Part shown: piece after piece, positions 22,752 to 28,346 of the stretch
Layout: each line of letters starts with the position of its first letter
Numbering within the stretch: position 1 is the first letter of the stretch
Source of the DNA: an uncultured Collinsella sp.
GTDB lineage: Bacteria; Actinomycetota; Coriobacteriia; Coriobacteriales; Coriobacteriaceae
Reading direction: 5' to 3'
NCBI GenBank assembly: GCA_900545075.1
Contig: UQXT01000014.1
Location: 1-28,346, forward strand
DNA length: 28,346 nt
Position numbers and translations under genes: made by a program
The notes under the pieces: generated by a model
Told to the model about the DNA's origin: nothing
What the model saw: the letters and a program-made list of their open reading frames with translations, nothing else
The model's database searches: none

Positions 22752-23663
22752 ATGGCTCAAGCTAAGATCCTCACAGTGGGCGGCACCAACTACGAGATGA
22801 TAGACGACACCGCCCGCACCAACGCCACCATGGCGCTCAACAACGCCGAGTACAACCGACAGGGCCTGATCGGCAAGTACCCTGGACAGTCGCTCGCAAC
22901 GCTTCTCGCGGGCGAGGTCTCAGGCTCCGCCACCATCTACGACGCGCTGCACAAGCGCGTGCAGGCCGCGAACTTCAGCGGCATGCGCGTGGGCGACTAC
23001 ATCGACGTGCCGCTCGTGAGCGCGTCAAACGTGGCGGCCCAGCAGTCCGTGCGCTTCCTGCTTGCGCACTTCGACCCGTACTACCAGTGCGGCGACAGCG
23101 CCAAGGGCCACCACATCGCGTTCATCGCGTCCGCGCCCGTCGCCGTGGCCAAGACCGTCACCGGCGTGGCCAACGACAGCTACCTGATGTGGAACACTGC
23201 GAACACCAACCAGGGCACCGCAGACGTGAAGAACCCGTACCTGAACAGCAACCTCAAGGCGTGGGAGAAGCTGTTCGAGGCGTGCCTGCCCGAGGGGCTG
23301 ACCAAGTACCTGCTCACCCAGCGCGTGCTGCTTGAGGAGCGTTACAGCGCGAGCGGCGCGCTCGGCGACTCCAACAGCTGGAGCTGGCAGGACATCGGCA
23401 AGGTGTGGTCGCCCTCCGAGATGGAGGTGTACGGCTGCCCAGTGTGGGGCACCAAGGGCTACAGCGTGGGCTTCGACTGCCAGTTCGACCTGTTCCGCGA
23501 TACCGCGCACCGCTTGAACGGAACTCGGTGCGGTTGGTGGCTGCGTTCCGTCATGGGTGGCTCCTCGTCCGACGTGTGCGACGTCGGCGGCACCGGCTCT
23601 GCCACCTACACTTCGGCGCCGGACGCCTGGGTTCGCCCCCGCCCCGGCTTCCTCGTCGGCTAG
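22752..23663 (+). CDS. DGR variable target protein (C-type-lectin-fold tail tip)
   Basis: This 303-residue protein is the diversified product of the retroelement. Residues 1-70 link to the upstream fibre (TNYEMIDDTARTNATMALNN). The middle and end resemble DUF6273/CLec-fold DGR targets, with EMEVYGCPVWGTKGYSVGFD, the hallmark WWLRS at 262-266 and the ending WVRPRPGF. Variable codons include 260, 261, 274, 279-281, 283, 285, 287 and 290-292, clustered in the last 45 residues. In the lectin fold these face the ligand. The role is probably host-receptor binding at the tail tip. AAGAAGGAAACGAA precedes the ATG. The third codon positions are almost all G/C, unlike the preceding gene. Confidence 0.9.
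   Translation: MAQAKILTVGGTNYEMIDDTARTNATMALNNAEYNRQGLIGKYPGQSLATLLAGEVSGSATIYDALHKRVQAANFSGMRVGDYIDVPLVSASNVAAQQSVRFLLAHFDPYYQCGDSAKGHHIAFIASAPVAVAKTVTGVANDSYLMWNTANTNQGTADVKNPYLNSNLKAWEKLFEACLPEGLTKYLLTQRVLLEERYSASGALGDSNSWSWQDIGKVWSPSEMEVYGCPVWGTKGYSVGFDCQFDLFRDTAHRLNGTRCGWWLRSVMGGSSSDVCDVGGTGSATYTSAPDAWVRPRPGFLVG
23525..23652 (+). repeat. DGR variable repeat (VR)
   Basis: The 128-bp segment at the 3' end of the target gene aligns gap-free to the TR at 24264-24391, offset 739. By hand there are 18 mismatches: 17 at positions where the TR has A, and one T-to-G (23580 against 24319). Eight of the 25 TR adenines are unchanged in the VR. The last 3' stretch (TGGGTTCGCCCCCGCCCCGG) is identical in both copies and would be the initiation-of-homology region. 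Confidence 0.97.
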
Positions 23664-23691
23664 CCAGCCGAGTGCTCTATACTTCTCTTTC

Positions 23692-23718
23692 GATGCGACC
23701 GCCTTGCGCGGTCGCATC
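23692..23718 (+). promoter_or_regulatory. Perfect 11-bp hairpin downstream of the VR
   Basis: GATGCGACCGC (23692-23702), a five-base loop CTTGC, then GCGGTCGCATC (23708-23718). It lies 39 bp past the VR. DGR targets in the Bordetella phage system need a hairpin/cruciform just after the VR for retrohoming; this could be its counterpart, or part of the following terminator. Confidence 0.65.
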
Positions 23719-23721
23719 CCT

Positions 23722-23745
23722 GCCCGCGCAGCGGGCCGTTTTTTT
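23722..23745 (+). terminator. Rho-independent terminator after the target gene
   Basis: GCCCGC (23722-23727), loop GCA, GCGGGC (23731-23736), two bases, then seven T (23739-23745). It should limit transcription from the tail genes into avd, TR and RT. Confidence 0.8.
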
Positions 23746-23768
23746 CGCAACTATTTCCGGGAGGTGCC

Positions 23769-24239
23769 ATGAGCGGCGTCTACCAGCGAAACCGCGAGGT
23801 GTCCGAGTACAAGTTCTTCACGCAGGCCATCGCCATCCGCGTGGAGGTCAACAAGCTCATGGCCTCCTCGTCGGTCGTGCCGAAAGCCTACAGGCTGCTG
23901 AACGCAGTCCCCACGGTGGAGACCGCGCGCAGCATCGTATACAACGTCAACCGCGCCGACTGCTTCTACCCCAACAGTTCGTTCAACGCACTTGAGCGCA
24001 AGCGTTACCTGACGCTGGCGATAGCCGACTGCGAGCAGCTGATGCTCGACATGCAGTGCCTCATGGACATCGGCCTGCCCGTGAACGCCAACCGCTTCGA
24101 GGCGCTGGCGGGCATGGTCGAGGAGGAGATCAAACTGCTCAAGGGCGCGCGCAAGAACGTACGCGTCACCGGCAAGAAGACGACCGACGAGCGCATAGCC
24201 GAGGCCGAGGCCGAGCTAGAGCGCCTGCGTTCGTTATAA
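23769..24239 (+). CDS. avd: DGR accessory variability determinant
   Basis: The 156-residue helical protein lies between VR and TR, the normal place for avd. It has four predicted long helices: YKFFTQAIAIRVEVNKLMAS, TVETARSIVYNVNRADC, ALERKRYLTLAIADCEQLML with DMQCLMDIG, and ANRFEALAGMVEEEIKLLKG. These fit the four-helix bundle of Avd/S23-type proteins. Avd binds the RT and the TR RNA and is required for mutagenic cDNA synthesis. A basic patch (ARKNVRVTGKKT) and an acidic end (AEAEAELERLRSL) follow. GGGAGGTGCC precedes the ATG. Confidence 0.9.
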   Translation: MSGVYQRNREVSEYKFFTQAIAIRVEVNKLMASSSVVPKAYRLLNAVPTVETARSIVYNVNRADCFYPNSSFNALERKRYLTLAIADCEQLMLDMQCLMDIGLPVNANRFEALAGMVEEEIKLLKGARKNVRVTGKKTTDERIAEAEAELERLRSL

Positions 24240-24263
24240 TGGGCGGCGGTCCCGCCTTGTATA

Positions 24264-24391
24264 TCGGTACAATTGGTGGCTGCGTTCCGTCATGGGTGGC
24301 TCCTCGTCCAACGTGTGCTACGTCAACAACAACGGCAATGCCAACTACAATTCGGCGACGAACACCTGGGTTCGCCCCCGCCCCGGATTCC
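24264..24391 (+). ncRNA. DGR template repeat (TR) RNA
   Basis: The TR lies in the noncoding stretch between avd and the RT gene. Read in the target's frame it holds six AAC, three AAT and three TAC codons exactly where the VR varies, so adenine mutation changes amino acids with little risk of stops. The RT copies this RNA, misincorporates opposite A, and the cDNA replaces the VR. The T at 24319 is the only non-A difference. Confidence 0.95.
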
Positions 24392-24603
24392 CTTACTGCC
24401 AGACCGAGTAGGCCAGCGGGCCGAAAGCAGAGCGCGGAGAGGAAGGAAGGCGCGACCATCGGGCGCGAGCCCGTAAATACGCACCCCGCGAGGGTGGCCG
24501 GACGCTGCTTGCATGGCGCGGCGCTCCGTGGCTTCGCCGCGTTTCATGGCCATACCTCAAGCGGCTGTCAGAGCCACATTGCAAGCCGTGCGGGGTGCCT
24601 TCT
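24392..24603 (+). ncRNA. TR-RNA 3' spacer between TR and RT gene
   Basis: No gene is visible in this part. In studied DGRs the region after TR is part of the functional RNA that binds RT and Avd and primes cDNA synthesis. A 6-bp stem GCGGCG/CGCCGC (24518-24523, 24535-24540) is seen, along with several GC-rich complementary patches. Exact ends of the RNA are unknown. Confidence 0.55.
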
Positions 24604-25833
24604 ATGAACTCGGAGCAAAGGCGGGCCGCACGCCGGAAGCGCCGCGAGGAGAAGCGCGCCAGGGCCAAGGCCGAGCGCGTCAAGGCGTGCACCCTTGAGA
24701 CGGTGGCCGACCTCAACAGCCTGTGCAAGGCTTCCAAGCAGGCCGCGCGTGGCGTCATGTGGAAGGCCTCGACGCAGCGGTACATGAAGGACTACCTGCG
24801 AAACGCCGTGAAATCGCGCCAAGACCTTTTGGAGGGCCGCGACATATGCCGGGGTTTCATCCGCTTCGACCTGTGGGAGCGCGGCAAGCTGCGCCACATC
24901 AGTGCAGTGCACTTCCCCGAGCGCGTGGTGCAGAAGTCGCTGTCCCAGAACGCCCTCGTGCCCGCGATAGTCCCCACGCTCGTATCCGCGAACTCCGCCA
25001 ACATCAAGGGGCGCGGCACCGACTACGCCCTTAAGCTGCTCAAGCGCCACCTGGCCGACCACTGGCGGCGGCATGGGCGCGAGGGCTACATACTGCTGGG
25101 CGACTTCTCCGACTACTTCGCGCGCATTGCCCACGAGCCGGTCAAGCGGCAGGTGGCCGACGCGCTGCTCGACCCGCGCGTGGTCGCCCTTGAGCACCGC
25201 CTGATAGACGCGCAGGGCGAGGTCGGCCTGGGCCTGGGCAGCGAGCCAAACCAGATATGCGCGGTGGCGCACCCCAACCGCATCGACCACTACGTGGCCG
25301 AGATGCTGCGCCCCGAGGCCTACGGGCGCTACATGGACGACTTCTACCTGATCCACGAGTCCAAGGAGTACCTGCAAGTGTGCCTTCTGCTGATAGAGCA
25401 CGAGTGCGCGAAGCTCGGCATCGCGCTGAACCCGCGCAAGACCCGCGTGGTGAAGCTGACGCGCGGCTTCACGTGGCTGAAGAAGCGCATCTTCTACACC
25501 GAAACGGGCCGCATCGTCATGAAGCCGTGCCGCGACTCCATCACGCGCGAGCGACGCAAGCTGAAGAAGATGGCCCGCATGGTGGCCGAGGGGGTCATGA
25601 CGCCCGAGCAGGTGCAGCAGAGCTACCAGAGCTGGCGCGGCGGCATGGCTCACTTGGACGCGCACCGCAGCGTGCTGGCCATGGACGCGCTGTACCGCAG
25701 CCTGTTCGAAAATCTCGCGGGGGGGGTTGCTCAATGCAATCAAGCCCGAGAGACGATTCGGGCGGAACGCCCTCGCCATAGCGGAAGGGCGGCAACTCAA
25801 AACGGCGGCCTAGACGGGTCGAAAACGAAATAA
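24604..25833 (+). CDS. DGR reverse transcriptase
   Basis: A 409-residue RT copying TR RNA with errors at adenine. The catalytic Asp region is LLGDFSDYFARI (Asp167), the palm motif is RYMDDFYLI (YMDD 243-246), and the DGR motif 4 equivalent reads GLGLGSEPNQICAV, a variant of the usual GxxxSQ. HPNRIDHYVAEML follows as in DGR enzymes (usually NPLDH). The thumb end is TWLKKRIFYTETGRIVMK. The N-terminus is a highly basic helix. ATG 24604 follows a weak GGGG; GTG 24595 is in frame. A G8 run (25719-25726) near the end may alter the final frame: with seven G the end would read LLNAIKPERRFGRNALAIAE and stop at 25813. Confidence 0.95.
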   Translation: MNSEQRRAARRKRREEKRARAKAERVKACTLETVADLNSLCKASKQAARGVMWKASTQRYMKDYLRNAVKSRQDLLEGRDICRGFIRFDLWERGKLRHISAVHFPERVVQKSLSQNALVPAIVPTLVSANSANIKGRGTDYALKLLKRHLADHWRRHGREGYILLGDFSDYFARIAHEPVKRQVADALLDPRVVALEHRLIDAQGEVGLGLGSEPNQICAVAHPNRIDHYVAEMLRPEAYGRYMDDFYLIHESKEYLQVCLLLIEHECAKLGIALNPRKTRVVKLTRGFTWLKKRIFYTETGRIVMKPCRDSITRERRKLKKMARMVAEGVMTPEQVQQSYQSWRGGMAHLDAHRSVLAMDALYRSLFENLAGGVAQCNQARETIRAERPRHSGRAATQNGGLDGSKTK

Positions 25834-25843
25834 CCAAGACAGC

Positions 25844-25873
25844 GAAGGCGTGCTGCGGCGCGCCTTCTTTCTT
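25844..25873 (+). terminator. Terminator after the RT gene
   Basis: GAAGGCG (25844-25850) pairs with CGCCTTC (25861-25867) across a 10-base loop, followed by TTTCTT. It closes the DGR transcription unit. Confidence 0.7.
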
Positions 25874-25897
25874 CGCGCCCGCCCAAACGGCCAGGCA

Positions 25898-25918
25898 ATC
25901 TCACGGCGCTAATACGAT
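25898..25918 (+). promoter_or_regulatory. Promoter-like conserved motif, copy B (before end-of-tail/lysis genes)
   Basis: Begins ATCTCACGG and ends AATACGAT, matching the element before the terminase gene in 18 of 21 positions. It lies 33 bp before the start at 25952 and straight after the RT terminator. The TACGAT end could be an extended -10 box. Confidence 0.5.
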
Positions 25919-25951
25919 GGCGGCACATTCCCCGATAAGGAAGGAGTCCGC

Positions 25952-26278
25952 ATGGACACTGAGGAAGACATGCCGCGCCCCGACGAGCTTCGAGACGGCA
26001 CCCTGGCCGAGGTCAACGCCCTGCGCGACTTGCTGTCGCAGATCGGCGACCCCGACGCGGCGCACGACGCGGGCGTTATCGACGATGACGAGTACGTGGA
26101 GCGGAAGGCGCGAAAGCTCGCCTACACCTCCGCGCTCGCCGCCTACGCCAACGGCGAGGTGCCCGACCTCCCGGCGCTGCTCGAACAGATGCGCGAGCAG
26201 GCGTCCCAGCCGACGCAGACCGAGACCAACACGGCGAACATCGACTACCTGCTCATGACCGTGGGAGGTGACCAGTAA
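25952..26278 (+). CDS. Small acidic phage protein upstream of the XkdX-like gene
   Basis: The 108-residue protein (PRPDELRDGTLAEVNALRDL, then DDDEYVERKARKLAYTSALA, then DLPALLEQMREQ) is helical and acidic. Many phages place a similar small protein just before an XkdX-like protein and the lysis genes; no function is established. GGAAGGAGTCCGC precedes the ATG, and its stop overlaps the next start by one base. Confidence 0.65.
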   Translation: MDTEEDMPRPDELRDGTLAEVNALRDLLSQIGDPDAAHDAGVIDDDEYVERKARKLAYTSALAAYANGEVPDLPALLEQMREQASQPTQTETNTANIDYLLMTVGGDQ

Positions 26279-26445
26279 TGGCTACGAAGAAAACCGTTGA
26301 GCATTCCAAGCACTTCGCGAAGGTCAAGAAGTACTACGACAAAGACCTTTGGAGCAAGGCGCGCGTCTACAAGGCTGTCGAGTGCAAATGGATCACCGCC
26401 GACGAGTACAAGGAGATCACCGGCGAGGAGTACACGGCCGAATAG
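26278..26445 (+). CDS. XkdX-family protein
   Basis: A 55-residue protein starting in a TAATG overlap. It carries the XkdX pattern: HFAKVKKYYDKDLWSKARVY followed by KAVECKWITADEYKEITGEE. XkdX proteins are short, conserved and located near the tail-fibre and lysis genes of phages and PBSX-like elements. Their role is unknown. All core residues of the family appear present, so I am confident in the call. Confidence 0.9.
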   Translation: MATKKTVEHSKHFAKVKKYYDKDLWSKARVYKAVECKWITADEYKEITGEEYTAE

Positions 26446-26465
26446 GCGGAAGGAGGGCGCCCAGG

Positions 26466-26879
26466 ATGGAAGTGCTCAAGCTTTTTGCGCCTTACGGACC
26501 GGCTTGGCTTGGCGGCGTGCTCCTGACGCTCGTTGCGTTCTACTTCGGGAGACAATTTCTTGAGGAGTACAAACGCCAAAACCAGCGGAAGGGCGAGCTC
26601 GACCTGAAGCGCGAGGAGCGCAAGCAGGCCGAAGTCGACGAGAGGGCGCAGCGCGACCGCGAGCTGTCCCAAATGGAGGGGCGCATCGCCGCCCAGATGG
26701 AGCGCAGCAACACCCTGATTGAAGGAATGAAAACGCTCATGGAGTCGGTTGTCGCGTCAAATGACGTCCTCCACGCGGACTTGGTCCACAGCCAGGCGCG
26801 CAGCCAGGGCATGGCCGAGAAGGTCGACCATATCTACGACCGAGTCGACCTCATGTACAACAAGGAGACAGGGAGATAA
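26466..26879 (+). CDS. Membrane-anchored coiled-coil protein (lysis region)
   Basis: The 137-residue protein has one N-terminal membrane segment (about 12-28, AWLGGVLLTLVAFYFGRQF), then a long charged coiled coil (EEYKRQNQRKGELDLKREER and onward, about 30-80), then further helix to YDRVDLMYNKETGR. GGAGGGCGCCCAG precedes ATG 26466. The layout resembles small holin-associated or haemolysin-XhlA-type lysis proteins, and the next genes are holin-like and an endolysin. Confidence 0.65.
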   Translation: MEVLKLFAPYGPAWLGGVLLTLVAFYFGRQFLEEYKRQNQRKGELDLKREERKQAEVDERAQRDRELSQMEGRIAAQMERSNTLIEGMKTLMESVVASNDVLHADLVHSQARSQGMAEKVDHIYDRVDLMYNKETGR

Positions 26880-26881
26880 AG

Positions 26882-27190
26882 ATGACTGATATACAGGCAG
26901 GACTCACGGTGCTGACCGTCCTCGTGGTGCCCTATATCGTGCAGGCTATCAAGACGAAGGCGATGACCGGCAATGTCGCCCGCTGGACGGCCATCGCAGT
27001 ATCGGCGCTGTGCGGCGCATTGACGGCCATGGCCGGGGGTATGCCGACTGACCCCACGGCGTGGGTTACGTCCATCTTCGCCGCGGTAGGCGGCGTGCAG
27101 GTGGCCTACGCCGCCTTCAAGAGCGTTGGCGTTACCGACAAGTGGCTCGACGCGCTCTTGGCGCTCGGCGACGTGAAGAAGGAGGGCTAG
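26882..27190 (+). CDS. Holin-like membrane protein
   Basis: This 102-residue protein has three likely membrane segments: GLTVLTVLVVPYIVQAI (7-23), WTAIAVSALCGALTAMAGGM (35-54) and AWVTSIFAAVGGVQVAYAAF (60-79). A charged cytoplasmic tail ends DKWLDALLALGDVKKEG. Size, topology and position next to the amidase match a holin, which opens the membrane to release endolysin. ATG 26882 follows the previous gene after a two-base gap with an AGGGAG ribosome site. Confidence 0.8.
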   Translation: MTDIQAGLTVLTVLVVPYIVQAIKTKAMTGNVARWTAIAVSALCGALTAMAGGMPTDPTAWVTSIFAAVGGVQVAYAAFKSVGVTDKWLDALLALGDVKKEG

Positions 27191-27192
27191 CC

Positions 27193-27252
27193 ATGGATGA
27201 CGAGACCTTTGAAGAGCTTAACGACGGAAGGGGCGACGATGACGAAGAGTAG
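27193..27252 (+). CDS. Possible 19-residue acidic peptide
   Basis: ATG 27193 follows AAGGAGGG and encodes MDDETFEELNDGRGDDDEE before TAG. It overlaps the endolysin start by 14 bp in another frame. It may be a leader that couples translation of the endolysin to the holin gene. Weak evidence apart from the ribosome site. Confidence 0.35.
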   Translation: MDDETFEELNDGRGDDDEE

Positions 27253-28300
27253 CCTCTGCACCTACGCCAACATCACTGGCAACCGCAACAGCGGGCGTTC
27301 GGGCAATCGCGTTTGCAAGATCACGCCGCACTACATGGCGGCCCATTGGACGGGCAGGCAGTGCGCCGACTACTTCGCAGCGACCGCGCGCCAGGCAAGC
27401 TCGAACTACTGCATCGGCTACGACGGCGACATCGCCATGAGCGTGGACGAGGGCGACCGCGCCTGGACTTCCGCTAGCAAGTGGAACGACGACCGCGCCA
27501 TCACGATCGAGTGCGCGAACAACGCAGACTCCTCGCTCACCGACGCCACGTGGGCCGCGCTCGTCAACTTGTGCGCCGACATCTGCCGCCGCTACGGTTT
27601 CCGCCTCGCATACGACGGAACGCGAAACGCCACGCTCACCGAGCACCGCATGTTCTCCTCGACCGATTGCCCCGGCGCGTGGCTGCATGCCCGCATGGAT
27701 CAGCTCGCATCCGAGGTGAACGCGATTCTCGACGGCGGCAGCGCCCAGACCGTCCCGCCATCGGTACCGGCAGAGCAGCCGAGCGCCACCGGCAAGGAGG
27801 GTACAGGCTTCAACGGAACCTACCGCTGCACAGTCGATTGTCTGAACGTCAGAGACGCGCCGGCGCTCTCAGGCTCCGTGGTAGCCTCCTACGGCAAGGG
27901 CGAGACGGTCAACCTCGATGACTGGTATTGCATCGCGGACGGCTACGTGTGGGGACGCTACACCAGCGACAGCGGTCATACTCGCTACATCGCCGTCGGC
28001 AAGCCCACGGGAGGCTACGACCCGAACGACTACCTCGTGCGCGTCGGCACCGCGCAGGCGCAGACCAGCAACTCGGCGGGAACGTACCGCATCTGCGTCG
28101 ATGCCCTGAACGTGCGCTCCGGTGCTGGCACCGGCTACTCGACCGTCGCAACCTACCATCGCGGGGAGACTGTGACGCTCGACGGCACGTTCGCATCGGC
28201 CGACGGCTACGTTTGGGGCCGCTATACGGGCGGTTCCGGCTACAAGCGCTGGATCGCCGTGGAAACCGCCTCCGGCGAGAAGTACGCAGAGAAGGTGTAG
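27239..28300 (+). CDS. Endolysin: N-acetylmuramoyl-L-alanine amidase with two SH3-like domains
   Basis: The 353-residue lysin (ATG 27239 behind GGAAGGGG; an upstream in-frame ATG at 27197 is less likely) cuts the amide bond between muramic acid and peptide in the host wall. The amidase_2/PGRP core covers about 25-165. Candidate zinc ligands are H31 or H36 (PHYMAAHWTG), H136 (TEHRMFS) and C144 (TDCPGAW). Two related SH3-like wall-binding repeats follow at about 193-255 and 281-345, each with the pattern LNVR, then GETV, then DGYVWGRYT. No signal peptide is visible, so export needs the holin. Confidence 0.92.
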   Translation: MTKSSLCTYANITGNRNSGRSGNRVCKITPHYMAAHWTGRQCADYFAATARQASSNYCIGYDGDIAMSVDEGDRAWTSASKWNDDRAITIECANNADSSLTDATWAALVNLCADICRRYGFRLAYDGTRNATLTEHRMFSSTDCPGAWLHARMDQLASEVNAILDGGSAQTVPPSVPAEQPSATGKEGTGFNGTYRCTVDCLNVRDAPALSGSVVASYGKGETVNLDDWYCIADGYVWGRYTSDSGHTRYIAVGKPTGGYDPNDYLVRVGTAQAQTSNSAGTYRICVDALNVRSGAGTGYSTVATYHRGETVTLDGTFASADGYVWGRYTGGSGYKRWIAVETASGEKYAEKV

Positions 28301-28303
28301 GCG

Positions 28304-28346
28304 ATGCCGTACCCAAGCCCTGCCGACGAAGACCGCAACGGCGGGG
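28304..28346 (+). CDS. Start of a truncated ORF
   Basis: An ATG behind GAAGGTGTAG opens a frame (MPYPSPADEDRNGG) that continues past the window. Too short to identify. Confidence 0.35.
   Translation, partial: MPYPSPADEDRNGG

Noticed and set aside
24056..24607. A plus-strand frame spanning the end of avd, the TR and the spacer
   Set aside because: It runs in the wrong frame for avd, has a poor start and covers an RNA element; its TR-derived stretch is not in the frame that matches the VR.
24568..25800. A 410-codon minus-strand frame antisense to the reverse transcriptase
   Set aside because: Its composition is what GC-rich third positions of the RT produce on the opposite strand; no family motif, and the plus-strand RT motifs are unmistakable.
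27830..28290. The two SH3-like repeats of the endolysin as a second VR
   Set aside because: They resemble each other as protein repeats but show no TR-like identity and no adenine-biased differences to 24264-24391.

Overview
The window is a high-GC stretch of a tailed-phage genome or prophage (siphovirus-type, long tail). Every gene I can support lies on the + strand, mostly with ATGA/TGATG overlaps and strong AAGGAGG-type ribosome binding sites. The base composition and style of the small genes suggest a high-GC actinobacterial host, perhaps a gut Coriobacteriia/Eggerthella-type organism. That assignment is inference only. No integrase, repressor, tRNA or rRNA is visible, so lysogeny cannot be decided here.

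Layout. Positions 1-6575 hold the end of the replication/early region: the C-terminal part of a replication initiator whose linker DNA is a 12-bp repeat array, a DnaC/IstB-type helicase loader, an HNH-like protein, a row of small Cys-rich or acidic accessory proteins, a C5-cytosine methyltransferase split in two with another conserved-looking ORF in an alternative frame, a DUF4406-like protein, three tiny membrane proteins and an HNH endonuclease. A terminator at 6602-6637 ends this unit. Positions 6800-11337 hold the packaging genes: terminase small and large subunits, portal, and a MuF minor head protein fused to a nuclease-like C-terminal domain. After another terminator, 11558-14581 holds scaffold, major capsid and head-tail joining genes. 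Positions 14590-22739 hold the tail: tail tube, gpG/gpGT chaperones with a textbook -1 frameshift signal, tape measure, a fibronectin-III tail protein, hub-like protein, a small spike-like protein and a heptad-repeat fibre-like protein.

The main discovery is a complete diversity-generating retroelement (DGR) at 22752-25833, in the order variable target protein, avd, template repeat (TR), reverse transcriptase. The last codons of the target gene (variable repeat, VR, 23525-23652) align without gaps to the TR (24264-24391). By hand I count 18 mismatches over 128 positions, and 17 of them fall at TR adenines, the signature of adenine-directed mutagenic retrohoming. The target has the WWLR...VRPRPGF ending of C-type-lectin-fold DGR proteins and sits directly after tail-fibre-like genes, so it probably diversifies the receptor-binding tip. 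A hairpin and a terminator follow the VR, and the RT gene carries a G8 tract near its 3' end that may shift its reading frame.

Positions 25952-28300 hold an end-of-tail/lysis block: a small protein, an XkdX-like protein, a membrane-anchored coiled-coil protein, a holin-like protein and an amidase endolysin with two SH3-like repeats. A truncated ORF starts at 28304. A near-identical 21-bp promoter-like motif precedes the terminase unit and the lysis unit, with a weaker third copy before the capsid unit. This suggests coordinated late transcription.
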